Shown: piece by piece, positions 7,236 through 14,670 of the stretch
Numbering within the stretch: the stretch's first letter is position 1
Layout of the letters: every line of letters begins with the position of its first letter
From: a virus
DNA length: 22,061 nucleotides
Virus record (IMG/VR): IMGVR_UViG_3300032282_003150
Coordinates: 1 to 22,061 of that record
Direction: 5' to 3' (one strand)
Notes under the pieces: generated by a model
The model's database searches: none
What the model was told of the DNA's origin: nothing
What the model saw: only the letters and a program-made list of their open reading frames with translations
Translations under genes and position numbers: made by a program

Positions 7236-7508
7236 ATGCGAAAAATTCACAATTTCACAATAACTGGCACGATAGGTGATGATGCTCATTTCATCAAGGC
7301 GCGCGAGAATTACGAGCGCATTATTGTGCAACAGATGCGGGACAAAGGATACGTTCCCGTACTTGACATGAATCCGCAGTTCAGTCTAAGTTATATAGAG
7401 CAGAAGAACCAGTACGGCTTCATTCTGACAATGTTCGGAGTCTTTGTCGGAAAGTCCAAGTCAATGAAGTACGAAGGATTTTCTGACCAGAAGTTCATAC
7501 CTAGATAG
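7236..7508 (+). CDS. Hypothetical protein between helicase and primase (90 aa)
   Basis: The frame is open from 7149, but the only start with a ribosome-binding site (GAGGAG, 7220-7225) is ATG 7236, which lies outside the helicase gene. The 90-residue protein is basic, with likely alternating strands and one helix: KIHNFTITGTIGDD, ARENYERIIVQQMRDKGYV, SLSYIEQKNQYGFILTMFGVFVG, then KYEGFSDQKFIPR. The layout suggests a small alpha/beta domain but matches no family I can name. It has its own candidate promoter and sits between two replication genes. I assign no function. Confidence 0.55.
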   Translation: MRKIHNFTITGTIGDDAHFIKARENYERIIVQQMRDKGYVPVLDMNPQFSLSYIEQKNQYGFILTMFGVFVGKSKSMKYEGFSDQKFIPR

Positions 7509-7515
7509 GATTTAA

Positions 7516-8550
7516 ATGTTGGTTGACACCTACAGCCCCGCCCACGTCAAGTCAATTCTGAATGGGCTGGGACTAAATATTTTTGGAGAAACTTATAATG
7601 ATTTCTTATGCCTATGTCCTTTCCATGGCAATAGACACACTCCGTCCTTCTCCGTCTCACACACAAAAGGATTATATCTATGTTTCAACCCATCGTGTGA
7701 CGCATCGGGAACGATTCTGGAACTGGTTAAAGAGATTTCGCACCGCAACGACTACGAAGCCCTGAGGTTCATTCAGTCCTGCAAGAATGACACTACTGCA
7801 AACTTTGAAGATGAATTGTCTGCGTTGCTGGAGGACAAACCAGAATTCGTACCTTTTGACAGATCGAAACTTGACGCTATGCATGAAAGCATTCTGATCA
7901 ACGCTGATGCCAAGAACTATCTCATGGGCAGAGGAATCGGGCCGGAAGAGATTGAGTATTTCAGAATTGGTTATTCTGACAAGCAGGACATGATCATTGT
8001 GCCAGTTCATAGCCCAGATGGAATTCCGGTCGGTCTAGTAGGAAGAGGAATACATGAAAAGACATTTAAGAACTCAAGAAACCTCCCCCGATCCAAGACC
8101 CTCTTTAATCTACATCGGGCCAAGAAGTGCGGAGGAACCGTTGTCGTATGTGAAAGTTCGTTTGACGCCATACGAATACACGGAGCGGGATTCCCAAATG
8201 TGGTTGCAACACTCGGTGGGTTTGTATCAAAGGATAACCTCGCAAATCTCAACAGATATTTCAATAGAATTATTATCATGACTGACTTTGACAATCGTGA
8301 GAATCATATTGCCGATAATTGCCGTAAATGCTATCCTGAGCAATGTAGTGGACATAACCCCGGCAGAGATTTGGGAATGTCAATTGCAAATGCTCTGAAG
8401 AACAAGGACATTCAGTGGGCCATGTTTGACAACAATACTGTCTATCCACATGGGGCCAAGGATGCCGGTGATCTGTCAGATGAAGAGATTCGTCAGTGCA
8501 TAAAAAACTCTATGTCTCACGTAGAATACTCTTCACGAAACATCTATTAA
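7516..8550 (+). CDS. dnaG: DNA primase, DnaG type (CHC2 zinc finger plus Toprim)
   Basis: ATG 7516 follows TAGGA at normal spacing. The 344-residue protein begins with a CHC2-type zinc-binding domain: C34-x2-H37 and C56-x4-C61 (CPFHGNRHTPSFSV, YLCFNPSCD). A linker leads to a short primase core (NYLMGRGIGPEEIEYFRIGY, about 134-153). The Toprim domain has E213 (VVCESSFDAIR) and D257-x-D259 (IIMTDFDN). Right after the DFD, an inserted Cys/His cluster (C269, C272, C277, H280) precedes GRDLG. Primases make the RNA primers for lagging-strand synthesis. At about 344 residues it lacks the large C-terminal helicase-binding domain of bacterial DnaG. The last codons contain the -35 of the next promoter. 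Confidence 0.88.
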   Translation: MLVDTYSPAHVKSILNGLGLNIFGETYNDFLCLCPFHGNRHTPSFSVSHTKGLYLCFNPSCDASGTILELVKEISHRNDYEALRFIQSCKNDTTANFEDELSALLEDKPEFVPFDRSKLDAMHESILINADAKNYLMGRGIGPEEIEYFRIGYSDKQDMIIVPVHSPDGIPVGLVGRGIHEKTFKNSRNLPRSKTLFNLHRAKKCGGTVVVCESSFDAIRIHGAGFPNVVATLGGFVSKDNLANLNRYFNRIIIMTDFDNRENHIADNCRKCYPEQCSGHNPGRDLGMSIANALKNKDIQWAMFDNNTVYPHGAKDAGDLSDEEIRQCIKNSMSHVEYSSRNIY

Positions 8551-8560
8551 ATGATATAAT
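8532..8560 (+). promoter_or_regulatory. Promoter of the SSB gene
   Basis: TGATATAAT (8552-8560) is a perfect extended -10, and TTCACG (8532-8537, four of six to TTGACA) lies 17 bases upstream, inside the final codons of the primase gene. Transcription would begin near 8567. The region from CTTCACG to GATATAAT closely matches the region at 13293-13321 before the recA unit, which supports a shared promoter class. Confidence 0.65.
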
Positions 8561-8568
8561 GGTAGTAC

Positions 8569-8586
8569 AGCACATCCTATAGTGCT
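8569..8586 (+). promoter_or_regulatory. 5'-leader hairpin of the SSB transcript
   Basis: AGCAC (8569-8573) and GTGCT (8582-8586) are perfect complements around an 8-base loop, at the very start of the predicted transcript. About 17 bases later comes the ribosome-binding site AGGAG (8604-8608), seven bases before ATG 8616. A hairpin at the 5' end can slow RNA decay, or could serve autogenous control as in T4 gene 32. Which applies cannot be told from sequence alone. Confidence 0.35.
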
Positions 8587-8615
8587 TACACAAAACATAT
8601 ACTAGGAGATATATT

Positions 8616-9269
8616 ATGGGTATCGTAAAGGGGCTTACCGCCCTAAACAAGACACTTGACAAGCCGTCATACAGCAGCGATGGAGTCAAGGGCCGTTGGG
8701 TAAAGTTGAACGACGGTCAGAGCGTAAAGATTCGCTTTCTTCAGGAACTTGATCCTGATTCCCCTAATTACATTAAGGACAATGGTGTAGGATTCATCGC
8801 CATTGAACACACCAATCCCTCAGACTATCGTCGCAAGGCTCTGTGCAGCATTGACGATCAGGGTCGTTGTTTCGGATGCGAGCAGCACCGCAAAGACCCC
8901 AAGGCTGGCTGGAAGGGCAAGAGCCGCATGTACATCAACGTGCTTGTTGATGACAGCAGCGAAGACCCCTACGTTGCCATTCTGTCACAGGGTTCTGGTC
9001 CCAAGTCTGCTACGCCAGAGGTAATCCAGTACGCTGGTGAGACTGGCAGCATCACCAATGTGGTGTGGCGTCTGAAGCGAACGGGTGAGCGCACAGACAC
9101 CAATTACAGCATCATTCCATTGCCCACGGCAGATGTTGCCAAGGTTGACTACGAACTGTTCGATCTGGAGAAGATCGCTGTTCGTGACATTCCTTATGCT
9201 GAGCAGGAGGCGTTCTACATCGGCACTGAAGGTGTCGGCGCATCCGTTTCAACTTCTGACGAGTGGTAA
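8616..9269 (+). CDS. Single-stranded DNA-binding protein, gp32-like with zinc site
   Basis: A 217-residue protein that should coat single-stranded DNA at the replication fork. It lacks the usual bacterial SSB pattern but resembles the T4 gp32-type core: basic N-terminus (MGIVKGLTALNKTL), an OB-like start (RWVKLNDGQSVKIRFLQEL, residues 27-45), then a zinc ribbon with H65, C77, C85 and C88, whose spacing is very close to T4 gp32 (H64, C77, C87, C90). Further strands (RMYINVLVDD, NVVWRLKRTG) and an acidic-aromatic end (TSDEW) follow. The weakly acidic tail may contact partner proteins. The gene has its own extended -10 promoter and is followed by a perfect hairpin, fitting high, separate expression. 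Confidence 0.78.
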   Translation: MGIVKGLTALNKTLDKPSYSSDGVKGRWVKLNDGQSVKIRFLQELDPDSPNYIKDNGVGFIAIEHTNPSDYRRKALCSIDDQGRCFGCEQHRKDPKAGWKGKSRMYINVLVDDSSEDPYVAILSQGSGPKSATPEVIQYAGETGSITNVVWRLKRTGERTDTNYSIIPLPTADVAKVDYELFDLEKIAVRDIPYAEQEAFYIGTEGVGASVSTSDEW

Positions 9270-9284
9270 TAATTAGATGATTCA

Positions 9285-9316
9285 GGAGTGGGAGGGTGAT
9301 CGTGCCCTCCCACTCC
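9285..9316 (+). terminator. Perfect 12-bp stem-loop after the SSB gene
   Basis: GGAGTGGGAGGG (9285-9296) pairs perfectly with CCCTCCCACTCC (9305-9316) around the loop TGATCGTG. The stem is GC-rich and sits 15 bases after the SSB stop, with only a short CATTT following rather than a long T run. It is probably an intrinsic terminator or attenuator cutting SSB transcription before the polymerase gene, or it may protect the 3' end of the SSB mRNA. A ribosome-binding site follows at once. Confidence 0.65.
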
Positions 9317-9331
9317 CATTTAGGAGGAATG

Positions 9332-9529
9332 ATGGAAGAACTTTTCAATGAATACATGCATGTCGCTTTTGATCCAGCGCACATTCTTGCTGAACTAACA
9401 TTCACACTAGTCTTTGACTTTTTATTTCTTGCCCTCTTGATACCATTGATCAGAGGCACCTTGAATAATTTCAAGCGCAATCTTCACAAGGAACTAGACG
9501 AGGAACACGGTATTCCGACACATGAGTGA
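9332..9529 (+). CDS. Small single-helix membrane protein
   Basis: ATGs occur at 9329 and 9332; AGGAGG (9322-9327) is too close to the first, so 9332 is preferred, giving 65 residues. One hydrophobic helix spans about 21-42 (LTFTLVFDFLFLALLIPLI), preceded by an acidic N-terminus (MEELFNEYMHVAFDPAH) and followed by a basic and then acidic tail ending HKELDEEHGIPTHE. By the positive-inside rule the C-terminus faces the cytoplasm. I recall proteins with this DPAHIL...EHG layout in actinophages, without known function. It lies between the SSB terminator and the polymerase gene and overlaps the latter by 8 bases. Confidence 0.6.
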   Translation: MEELFNEYMHVAFDPAHILAELTFTLVFDFLFLALLIPLIRGTLNNFKRNLHKELDEEHGIPTHE

Positions 9530-12500
9530 TTTTGTACACCTTCATGTTCATTCACATTATTCTTTGATGGATGGACTATGCTCTCCACATGAACTGTTGA
9601 CCGCCGCCAAGGATATTGGTCAGCGCAGCATTGCTGTGACGGATCATGGAACATTGTCCGCGCATCGTGAGATGCAGCGGGCGGCTAAGGAAGTTGGCAT
9701 TAAGCCTATCCTTGGTGTGGAAGCATACATCTCAGAGACTGACAGGTTTGATCGTCGTGACATCAAGAATCGTGATGATAACACTCAGGTGTTCAATCAT
9801 TTGATCGTTATTGCAAAGAATCAGCAGGGGTTGAGCAATCTTCAAACTCTGTCTGAATTGGCGTGGGCCGAAGGATACTATCGTAAGCCTCGTATTGACA
9901 TGGAGATTCTTAATGATCACGGCGATGGCCTGATCATTCTGTCTGGTTGCATGAATGGTCTTATCTCCAAGGCGATTGAGAAGGGTGACATGGATCGTGC
10001 CCGAAACATCACACGCTGGTTCAAGAATCGTTTTGACAATGATTTCTACATGGAGATTCAGCCGCACAATCCGCCTGAATTAAATCATGCCCTACTGTCT
10101 ATGGCAGATGAATTTTCTGTGGCTCCTATTGTCACGTCAGACTGTCATTTCGCCACTGCTGATCAACGCGCGGTAGAGGAGGCATTGCTGATCCTTTCAA
10201 CCAAGCCAAACGTAGCCAAGGATTACGATTTCGATAAGTCTCGCAAGATGGAGATGTTTGAGAGACTTAACTATTTATATCCTGAGCGTCCTATCAGTTT
10301 CCAAGAAATTGATGTTTACATCCAGAATCGTGCTGATATTACCAGTCATCTGGAGGCGCAGGGAATCACACGATCCGACGTGTACGAGAGTACGCTGGCG
10401 GTGGAGGAGAAGATTGGTGACTATGACTATGTTGAGAATGCCAAGTTGCTTCCCATTCCGAAGCGCAATGCGAACGTCAAATTGCGGGACATGTGCCTTG
10501 AGGGGTTGAAGTCTCGCGGACTTGAGACTCAGGAGTACATTGACAGACTTGACATGGAACTTGAAGTAATCAAGAAGAAGGACTTTGCTCCATACTTCCT
10601 CGTTGTTGAGGACATGATTACTTGGTCAAAGTCTCAGGGCATTCTTGTTGGTCCCGGTCGTGGTTCAGCAGCAGGGTCATTGGTCTGCTATTCGCTGGGC
10701 ATCACAGAGGTTGACCCTATCAAATACGATCTGCTGTTTGGTCGATTTATCAATGAAGAGCGTAACGACTTCCCCGATATTGATACGGACTTTGAGGACT
10801 CACGTCGTGGTGAGGTAAAGGAGTATCTGCGTAAGAAGTTTAAGAATGTTGCCTCTATCTCAACCTATCAGTATTTCAAGGATAAAGGCGTTGTTCGTGA
10901 TGCTGCGCGAGTATTCATGATTCCATTGCACGAAGTGAACAAGGCTCTCAAGTCTGTGGACACTTTTGAGGAGTATGAGTCATCAGAGAACACTCTGGAA
11001 TTCAGGAACAAGTATCCTGAGGTTACTGAGTTGGCTCGTCAGTTGCGTGGGCGAATTCGTGGTAGTGGCATGCATGCGGCGGGTATTGTGGTAGCCAAGG
11101 AACCTATTCGTAACTATGCTCCCATTGAGACTCGTAAAGACCCTTCAGATGCTGTGTCTGGTCGAATTCCTGTGGTTGCCTATGACATGGATGAGGCTGC
11201 CAGCATTGGTCTTATCAAATTGGATGCTCTGGGTCTTAAGACTCTGACTGTAATTTCGAATACTCTGAACATCATTCGGGAGAGACATGGAAGAGATATT
11301 GTTCTGACAGACATTCCTCTAAATGACAAGAGGGTCTACGTCGATCTAAGTCTTGGATACACCAAGGGTGTCTTTCAGGCTGAGGCAACTCCCTACACCA
11401 ATCTGTTGATGAAGATGGGTGTGGACAATTTTGAAGATTTGGTAGCATCAAACGCGCTTGTTCGTCCCGGTGCCATGAACACGGTGGGAGTGAAGTATGT
11501 CGCCCGTAAGAAGGGCACAGAGATGACAGAATATGTTCACCCTATCATGCAGCCGTTCCTGAAAAACACGTATGGCGTAGTAATCTATCAGGAACAGGTC
11601 ATGCAGGCTTGTGTCTACCTCGCAGGAATGTCTTGGTCAGACGCTGACAAGATTCGTAAAATTATTGGCAAGAAGAAGGATGTGCAGGAGTTTGACGTAT
11701 TCAAGAACAAGTTCGTTGAGGGGGCTTCTAAGAACATCTCGGTCGAAGCGGCAGAGCAATTGTGGCACGACTTTGAGGCGCATGCAGGATATTCATTCAA
11801 CCGCTCTCATGCTGTCGCCTACTCTATGTTGGGATATTGGACGGCATGGCTCAAGCATTACTACCCGCTTGAATTCATGTTCGCACTACTGAAGAGCGAG
11901 AAGGATAAGGATGCCAGAACTGAGTATCTTCTGGAGGCTAAGCGTCTAGGAATCAGAATTCTGCTTCCTCATGTGAATGAGTCTGATCTGGACTTCAGTA
12001 TTCAGGGTGACGCGATCAGGTTTGGACTTGCTAACATCAAGTTCGTGTCTGATGGAATTGGCGAGAAGATCATCAATGTTCGTCCATTCAGGAATTATGA
12101 GCATCTGCTTGAGGTTTCCAAGACTAAGGGAAGTGGGATCAATTCGCGCGCCATCGCAGCCTGCAATAAGGTTGGGGCGGCAGCGTTTGATGACAATCCT
12201 CGTACTGGAGATGAGTCTGACAATTTCTACGAGTATTTGAATATTCCCAAGTTTGACACGAAGGGAATAACTCCTGAGATACGGGCACAGGTCAATCCTC
12301 TGTCCGATTTTGAGGAACAGGGTTGTTTCGTACTCATGGCCATGGTGAAGTCTATCAAGCGTGGAAAGGGTTGGGCGCGGGTGGAATTGGTGGATGACAC
12401 TGGTTCCATTGGTATCTTTCACAATGAGAACACTCAGATTGAGCCTAACAATATGTACGTGTTCCTTGTGGGTGACAACAGAATTCATCGCTATGTTACG

Positions 12501-12797
12501 ATAGACGATGTTGTTAATAAGAAGGCGGATGATTATTTCATCAAGTATTTGTATGCAGACTATCTGCCTGCCGCTGCTGATTGCTATGCTGTTGTTGATT
12601 TCACTCCATATCGAACCAAGCAGAACAAGATGATGGCACACATCATTCTTGCAGATGGCGACAAGAATTTGAGACGTGTTATTGCGTTTCCCAAGAACTA
12701 CTCCCTGACTCTAGGCAAGATGAGGCCGGGAATGATTTGTGAACCTGTCATCGGAAAAATGGACGATGGCACTAATTTTGTTAAGGAGATAAGATGA
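9522..12797 (+). CDS. dnaE: DNA polymerase III alpha subunit (DnaE type)
   Basis: A 1091-residue replicative polymerase of the bacterial C family, close to the usual 1150. The N-terminal PHP domain keeps all the metal ligands I could place: H8 and H10 (HLHVHSHYS), D17, H42 (TDHG), E67, H93, C143, D207 and H209, so it may have its own 3'-5' proofreading. The palm has GPGRGSAAGS (377-386), the catalytic pair D419 and D421 in PDIDTDF and D568 in IKLDALGLKTLT. HAGYSFNRSHAVAYS is the well-known fingers string. A C-terminal OB domain ends the protein. ATG 9522 overlaps the upstream gene. The polymerase would extend primers made by the DnaG-type primase alongside the DnaB helicase. Confidence 0.95.
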   Translation: MSDFVHLHVHSHYSLMDGLCSPHELLTAAKDIGQRSIAVTDHGTLSAHREMQRAAKEVGIKPILGVEAYISETDRFDRRDIKNRDDNTQVFNHLIVIAKNQQGLSNLQTLSELAWAEGYYRKPRIDMEILNDHGDGLIILSGCMNGLISKAIEKGDMDRARNITRWFKNRFDNDFYMEIQPHNPPELNHALLSMADEFSVAPIVTSDCHFATADQRAVEEALLILSTKPNVAKDYDFDKSRKMEMFERLNYLYPERPISFQEIDVYIQNRADITSHLEAQGITRSDVYESTLAVEEKIGDYDYVENAKLLPIPKRNANVKLRDMCLEGLKSRGLETQEYIDRLDMELEVIKKKDFAPYFLVVEDMITWSKSQGILVGPGRGSAAGSLVCYSLGITEVDPIKYDLLFGRFINEERNDFPDIDTDFEDSRRGEVKEYLRKKFKNVASISTYQYFKDKGVVRDAARVFMIPLHEVNKALKSVDTFEEYESSENTLEFRNKYPEVTELARQLRGRIRGSGMHAAGIVVAKEPIRNYAPIETRKDPSDAVSGRIPVVAYDMDEAASIGLIKLDALGLKTLTVISNTLNIIRERHGRDIVLTDIPLNDKRVYVDLSLGYTKGVFQAEATPYTNLLMKMGVDNFEDLVASNALVRPGAMNTVGVKYVARKKGTEMTEYVHPIMQPFLKNTYGVVIYQEQVMQACVYLAGMSWSDADKIRKIIGKKKDVQEFDVFKNKFVEGASKNISVEAAEQLWHDFEAHAGYSFNRSHAVAYSMLGYWTAWLKHYYPLEFMFALLKSEKDKDARTEYLLEAKRLGIRILLPHVNESDLDFSIQGDAIRFGLANIKFVSDGIGEKIINVRPFRNYEHLLEVSKTKGSGINSRAIAACNKVGAAAFDDNPRTGDESDNFYEYLNIPKFDTKGITPEIRAQVNPLSDFEEQGCFVLMAMVKSIKRGKGWARVELVDDTGSIGIFHNENTQIEPNNMYVFLVGDNRIHRYVTIDDVVNKKADDYFIKYLYADYLPAAADCYAVVDFTPYRTKQNKMMAHIILADGDKNLRRVIAFPKNYSLTLGKMRPGMICEPVIGKMDDGTNFVKEIR

Positions 12798-12997
12798 GTG
12801 AGATGGAAGAAGATGTGAATGTGCCAATTTCAGCGGAAGTGCTTCTGGCCGCTATGCTGAAGACATCTGGTAAGTTTACGATTTCTGTTGATGATCTGTT
12901 GACAGACTATTCTGAGTATCAAGTTTCTGTAAGTCAGGAAGAAGACGGTTACGTCACATTCGAATTGATTGGACCCGAAGATGAAGCATCTGAATGA
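12794..12997 (+). CDS. Small acidic hypothetical protein (67 aa)
   Basis: ATG 12794 overlaps the polymerase stop (ATGA) and has AAGGAG at 12783-12788. The protein is strongly acidic. After a short start it runs VPISAEVLLAAMLKTSGKF, then a strand-like stretch ISVDDLLTDYSEYQVSVSQ and YVTFELIGPEDEASE. I recall similar small phage proteins with an LLAA...T.G....DLL.DYS pattern, but no function for them. It ends 17 bases inside the MazG-like gene. Translational coupling to the polymerase suggests a replication-associated role at most. Confidence 0.55.
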   Translation: MSEMEEDVNVPISAEVLLAAMLKTSGKFTISVDDLLTDYSEYQVSVSQEEDGYVTFELIGPEDEASE

Positions 12998-13313
12998 TTG
13001 GGCTGCTGAATGTCATTCGACAGCAGTTGAGAAGGGATTCTGGGACGACTTTGACAATGCTCCCAATGAATTCATTTGCACAAAATTGGCTTTGATTCAT
13101 TCAGAGGTCACCGAAGTTCTTGAGGCTATCAGGAAGTCAAAGGGGGATGAGGCGGTCATGGATGAGATTGCAGACATTCTGATCAGAACTCTTGACCTGT
13201 ATGCTGGCATGAACGAAGTCTGGTTTGAGTCAGATCAGTCATTGGACCTTGCCATGAGGCTCAAGATGGAAAAGAACTCTGGTCGTCCAGCACTTCACGG
13301 AAACAACTTTTAA
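12981..13313 (+). CDS. MazG-like nucleoside triphosphate pyrophosphohydrolase
   Basis: Either TTG 12969 or ATG 12981 could start it; ATG gives 110 residues. The all-alpha NTP-PPase signature is clear: EVTE (42-45) and EIADILIR (62-69), i.e. ExxE followed at the right distance by ExxD, which bind Mg2+. The ending RPALHGNNF resembles the RP.lHGg..F tail common to phage MazG proteins. Such enzymes hydrolyse nucleoside triphosphates to monophosphates; phage versions may adjust nucleotide pools or ppGpp signalling. It lies after the polymerase, and its last codons carry the -35 of the recA-unit promoter. The family is secure, the substrate is not. Confidence 0.75.
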   Translation: MKHLNDWAAECHSTAVEKGFWDDFDNAPNEFICTKLALIHSEVTEVLEAIRKSKGDEAVMDEIADILIRTLDLYAGMNEVWFESDQSLDLAMRLKMEKNSGRPALHGNNF

Positions 13314-13321
13314 GATATAAT
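13294..13321 (+). promoter_or_regulatory. Promoter of the recA unit
   Basis: TATAAT at 13316-13321 with TTCACG at 13294-13299, spacing 16, the -35 lying within the last codons of the MazG-like gene. The block from CTTCACG to GATATAAT resembles the SSB promoter (8531-8560), including the A-rich AAACA after the -35. The first downstream ATG is 13331, only nine bases after the -10, so the transcript is nearly leaderless unless AAAGG (13322-13326) is included. Confidence 0.6.
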
Positions 13322-13330
13322 AAAGGTACA

Positions 13331-13615
13331 ATGCTAGATTCCTACATACTAGAGGGAATCGAAAATGAGTACCTTCTAGTAGTTAAAACTGAAGATATGA
13401 ACACAATACTGGCGCTCATAGATCGCCTGAACAGCAGCCGCCTAAAATGGATGAAAGACCTAGCGGCAGACCTAGAAAGAAGTTTGTATGACACAGGTAG
13501 CAGAAGAGATTCTAGCAAAACTAGACCCAAAGACAAGGGCAAGAGTCCAACTGGCGACAGAGGTAGACGCACAAAAACAGCAAACTCCCAGCATCGGCCT
13601 AAACCTCGCGCTTAA
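13331..13615 (+). CDS. Small protein overlapping the recA start (94 aa)
   Basis: An ATG close behind a promoter opens a 94-codon frame. The first 53 residues look like a real protein: YILEGIENEYLLVVKTEDM, then an amphipathic helix NTILALIDRLNSSRLKWMKDLAADLERSLYD. The rest (about 54-94), where it overlaps the recA-like gene by 128 bases in another frame, is Arg/Lys/Ser-rich and disordered, as expected of an overprinted frame. The protein may truly extend through the overlap, or the tail may be tolerated. No function is assigned. The recA-like gene could be translationally coupled through it, or read from its own start at 13488. Confidence 0.5.
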   Translation: MLDSYILEGIENEYLLVVKTEDMNTILALIDRLNSSRLKWMKDLAADLERSLYDTGSRRDSSKTRPKDKGKSPTGDRGRRTKTANSQHRPKPRA

Positions 13616-14492
13616 GGGCGGCTTGGGGTATGGTCGTCAGGTTCTGGTATGGGGTAATAAATCAGCGGGCAAATCATCGTTCTGCTTGCAGATGATTGCT
13701 CAGGCACAGAAAGACGGCAAGGTGTGTGCTTGGATTGATTCAGAGGCTTCATACTCAGCGGTATGGGCAACTCGTCTAGGAGTTGATTCTGACAAGTTGA
13801 TCTACTCATCAGCCAAGACAATCAATGACATGGTTGATGTTGCGGTTCAGTTGATGGACGCAGGCGTTGACATAATCGTTGTTGACTCAATTTCAGCATT
13901 GCTACCCGCCATCTATTTTGAGAAGGATGGCGAGGAATTGAAGAATCTACAAGACACCAAGCAGATTGGTGCAGAAGCGAAGGATATGACACATGCGGTC
14001 AAGATGCTTAATTACGCCAATAAGAATACGTTATTGGTTCTTATTTCTCAGCAGAGAAATCAATTTGGAAGTATGCACGCCAGTCATATTCCAACAGGTG
14101 GCATGGCCGTTAAGTTCTTTTCAAGTACCATCATCAAACTCTGGTCGTCTGAGGCCGAAGCAAATGCTATCAAGGCTGGAGTGCTGGTTGGTGACAAGAT
14201 TATTGATCAAAAAGTTGGGCGTCCAGTCAACTGGATTGTTGACTACAATAAGTTGGGACCACCAAATCTCTCCGGTCAGTACGATTTCTACTACCAAGGG
14301 GAAACGGTGGGAGTTGACTTGGTTGGGGAAACCCTTGATGTCGCAGAAATGATGGGAATAATTCAGCGCGGCGGCTCATGGTATACAATTGGAGAAGAGC
14401 GACTGCAAGGTCGTGTAAAGGCAGTAGAATATCTACGCAACAACCCAAGTGTGGTTGACAAGTTGAGAGAAGAGATTTATGCCAAATCTTGA
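13488..14492 (+). CDS. recA: RecA-like recombinase
   Basis: A 334-residue RecA-fold protein. Walker A is GNKSAGKS (56-63), the acidic strand IDSEASYS has E86 at the catalytic-glutamate position of RecA (E96 in E. coli), Walker B is IIVVDSI (129-135), and ISQQRNQFG (187-194) matches the INQ...G loop of RecA. TGGMAVKFFSS (203-213) corresponds to the TGGNALKFYAS region. After the core the C-terminal part diverges from bacterial RecA. Such proteins promote strand exchange in recombination-driven repair and replication restart, here beside a RuvC-like resolvase and a Cas4-like nuclease. ATG 13488 is the only start after a stop in this frame at 13473. It overlaps the small upstream gene by 128 bases. 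Confidence 0.85.
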   Translation: MTQVAEEILAKLDPKTRARVQLATEVDAQKQQTPSIGLNLALKGGLGYGRQVLVWGNKSAGKSSFCLQMIAQAQKDGKVCAWIDSEASYSAVWATRLGVDSDKLIYSSAKTINDMVDVAVQLMDAGVDIIVVDSISALLPAIYFEKDGEELKNLQDTKQIGAEAKDMTHAVKMLNYANKNTLLVLISQQRNQFGSMHASHIPTGGMAVKFFSSTIIKLWSSEAEANAIKAGVLVGDKIIDQKVGRPVNWIVDYNKLGPPNLSGQYDFYYQGETVGVDLVGETLDVAEMMGIIQRGGSWYTIGEERLQGRVKAVEYLRNNPSVVDKLREEIYAKS

Positions 14493-14670
14493 AGACTTTC
14501 TCGGCAAGAACGAGAAGAAGATAAACCCAGCGGACTGGGAAGAAATGTCTGGCACCTATGGATGCCAACAATGTGATGCTGATGTTAACAAGGCTTTCTT
14601 TAATCAAGAAGAGTTGAAGATCGTTTGGTTCTGCCCACAGAGACACGAATCGAAGATTGAACTTGGCTGA
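14479..14670 (+). CDS. Small zinc-binding protein
   Basis: Starts inside the recA end (14-base overlap) and encodes 63 residues. C29-x2-C32 and C52-x3-H56 (CQQC, then CPQRH) make a CCCH zinc site, with a beta hairpin KIVWFCPQRHESKIELG closing it. The N-terminal 25 residues are acidic and helical. I recall similar short zinc proteins near recombination genes in phages. It may assist RecA or bind nucleic acid, but this is positional guesswork. Confidence 0.58.
   Translation: MPNLEDFLGKNEKKINPADWEEMSGTYGCQQCDADVNKAFFNQEELKIVWFCPQRHESKIELG

Noticed and set aside
11946-12641. 231-codon minus-strand frame opposite the polymerase C-terminus
   Set aside because: No motif and wholly inside a certain gene on the + strand; a by-product of codon bias.
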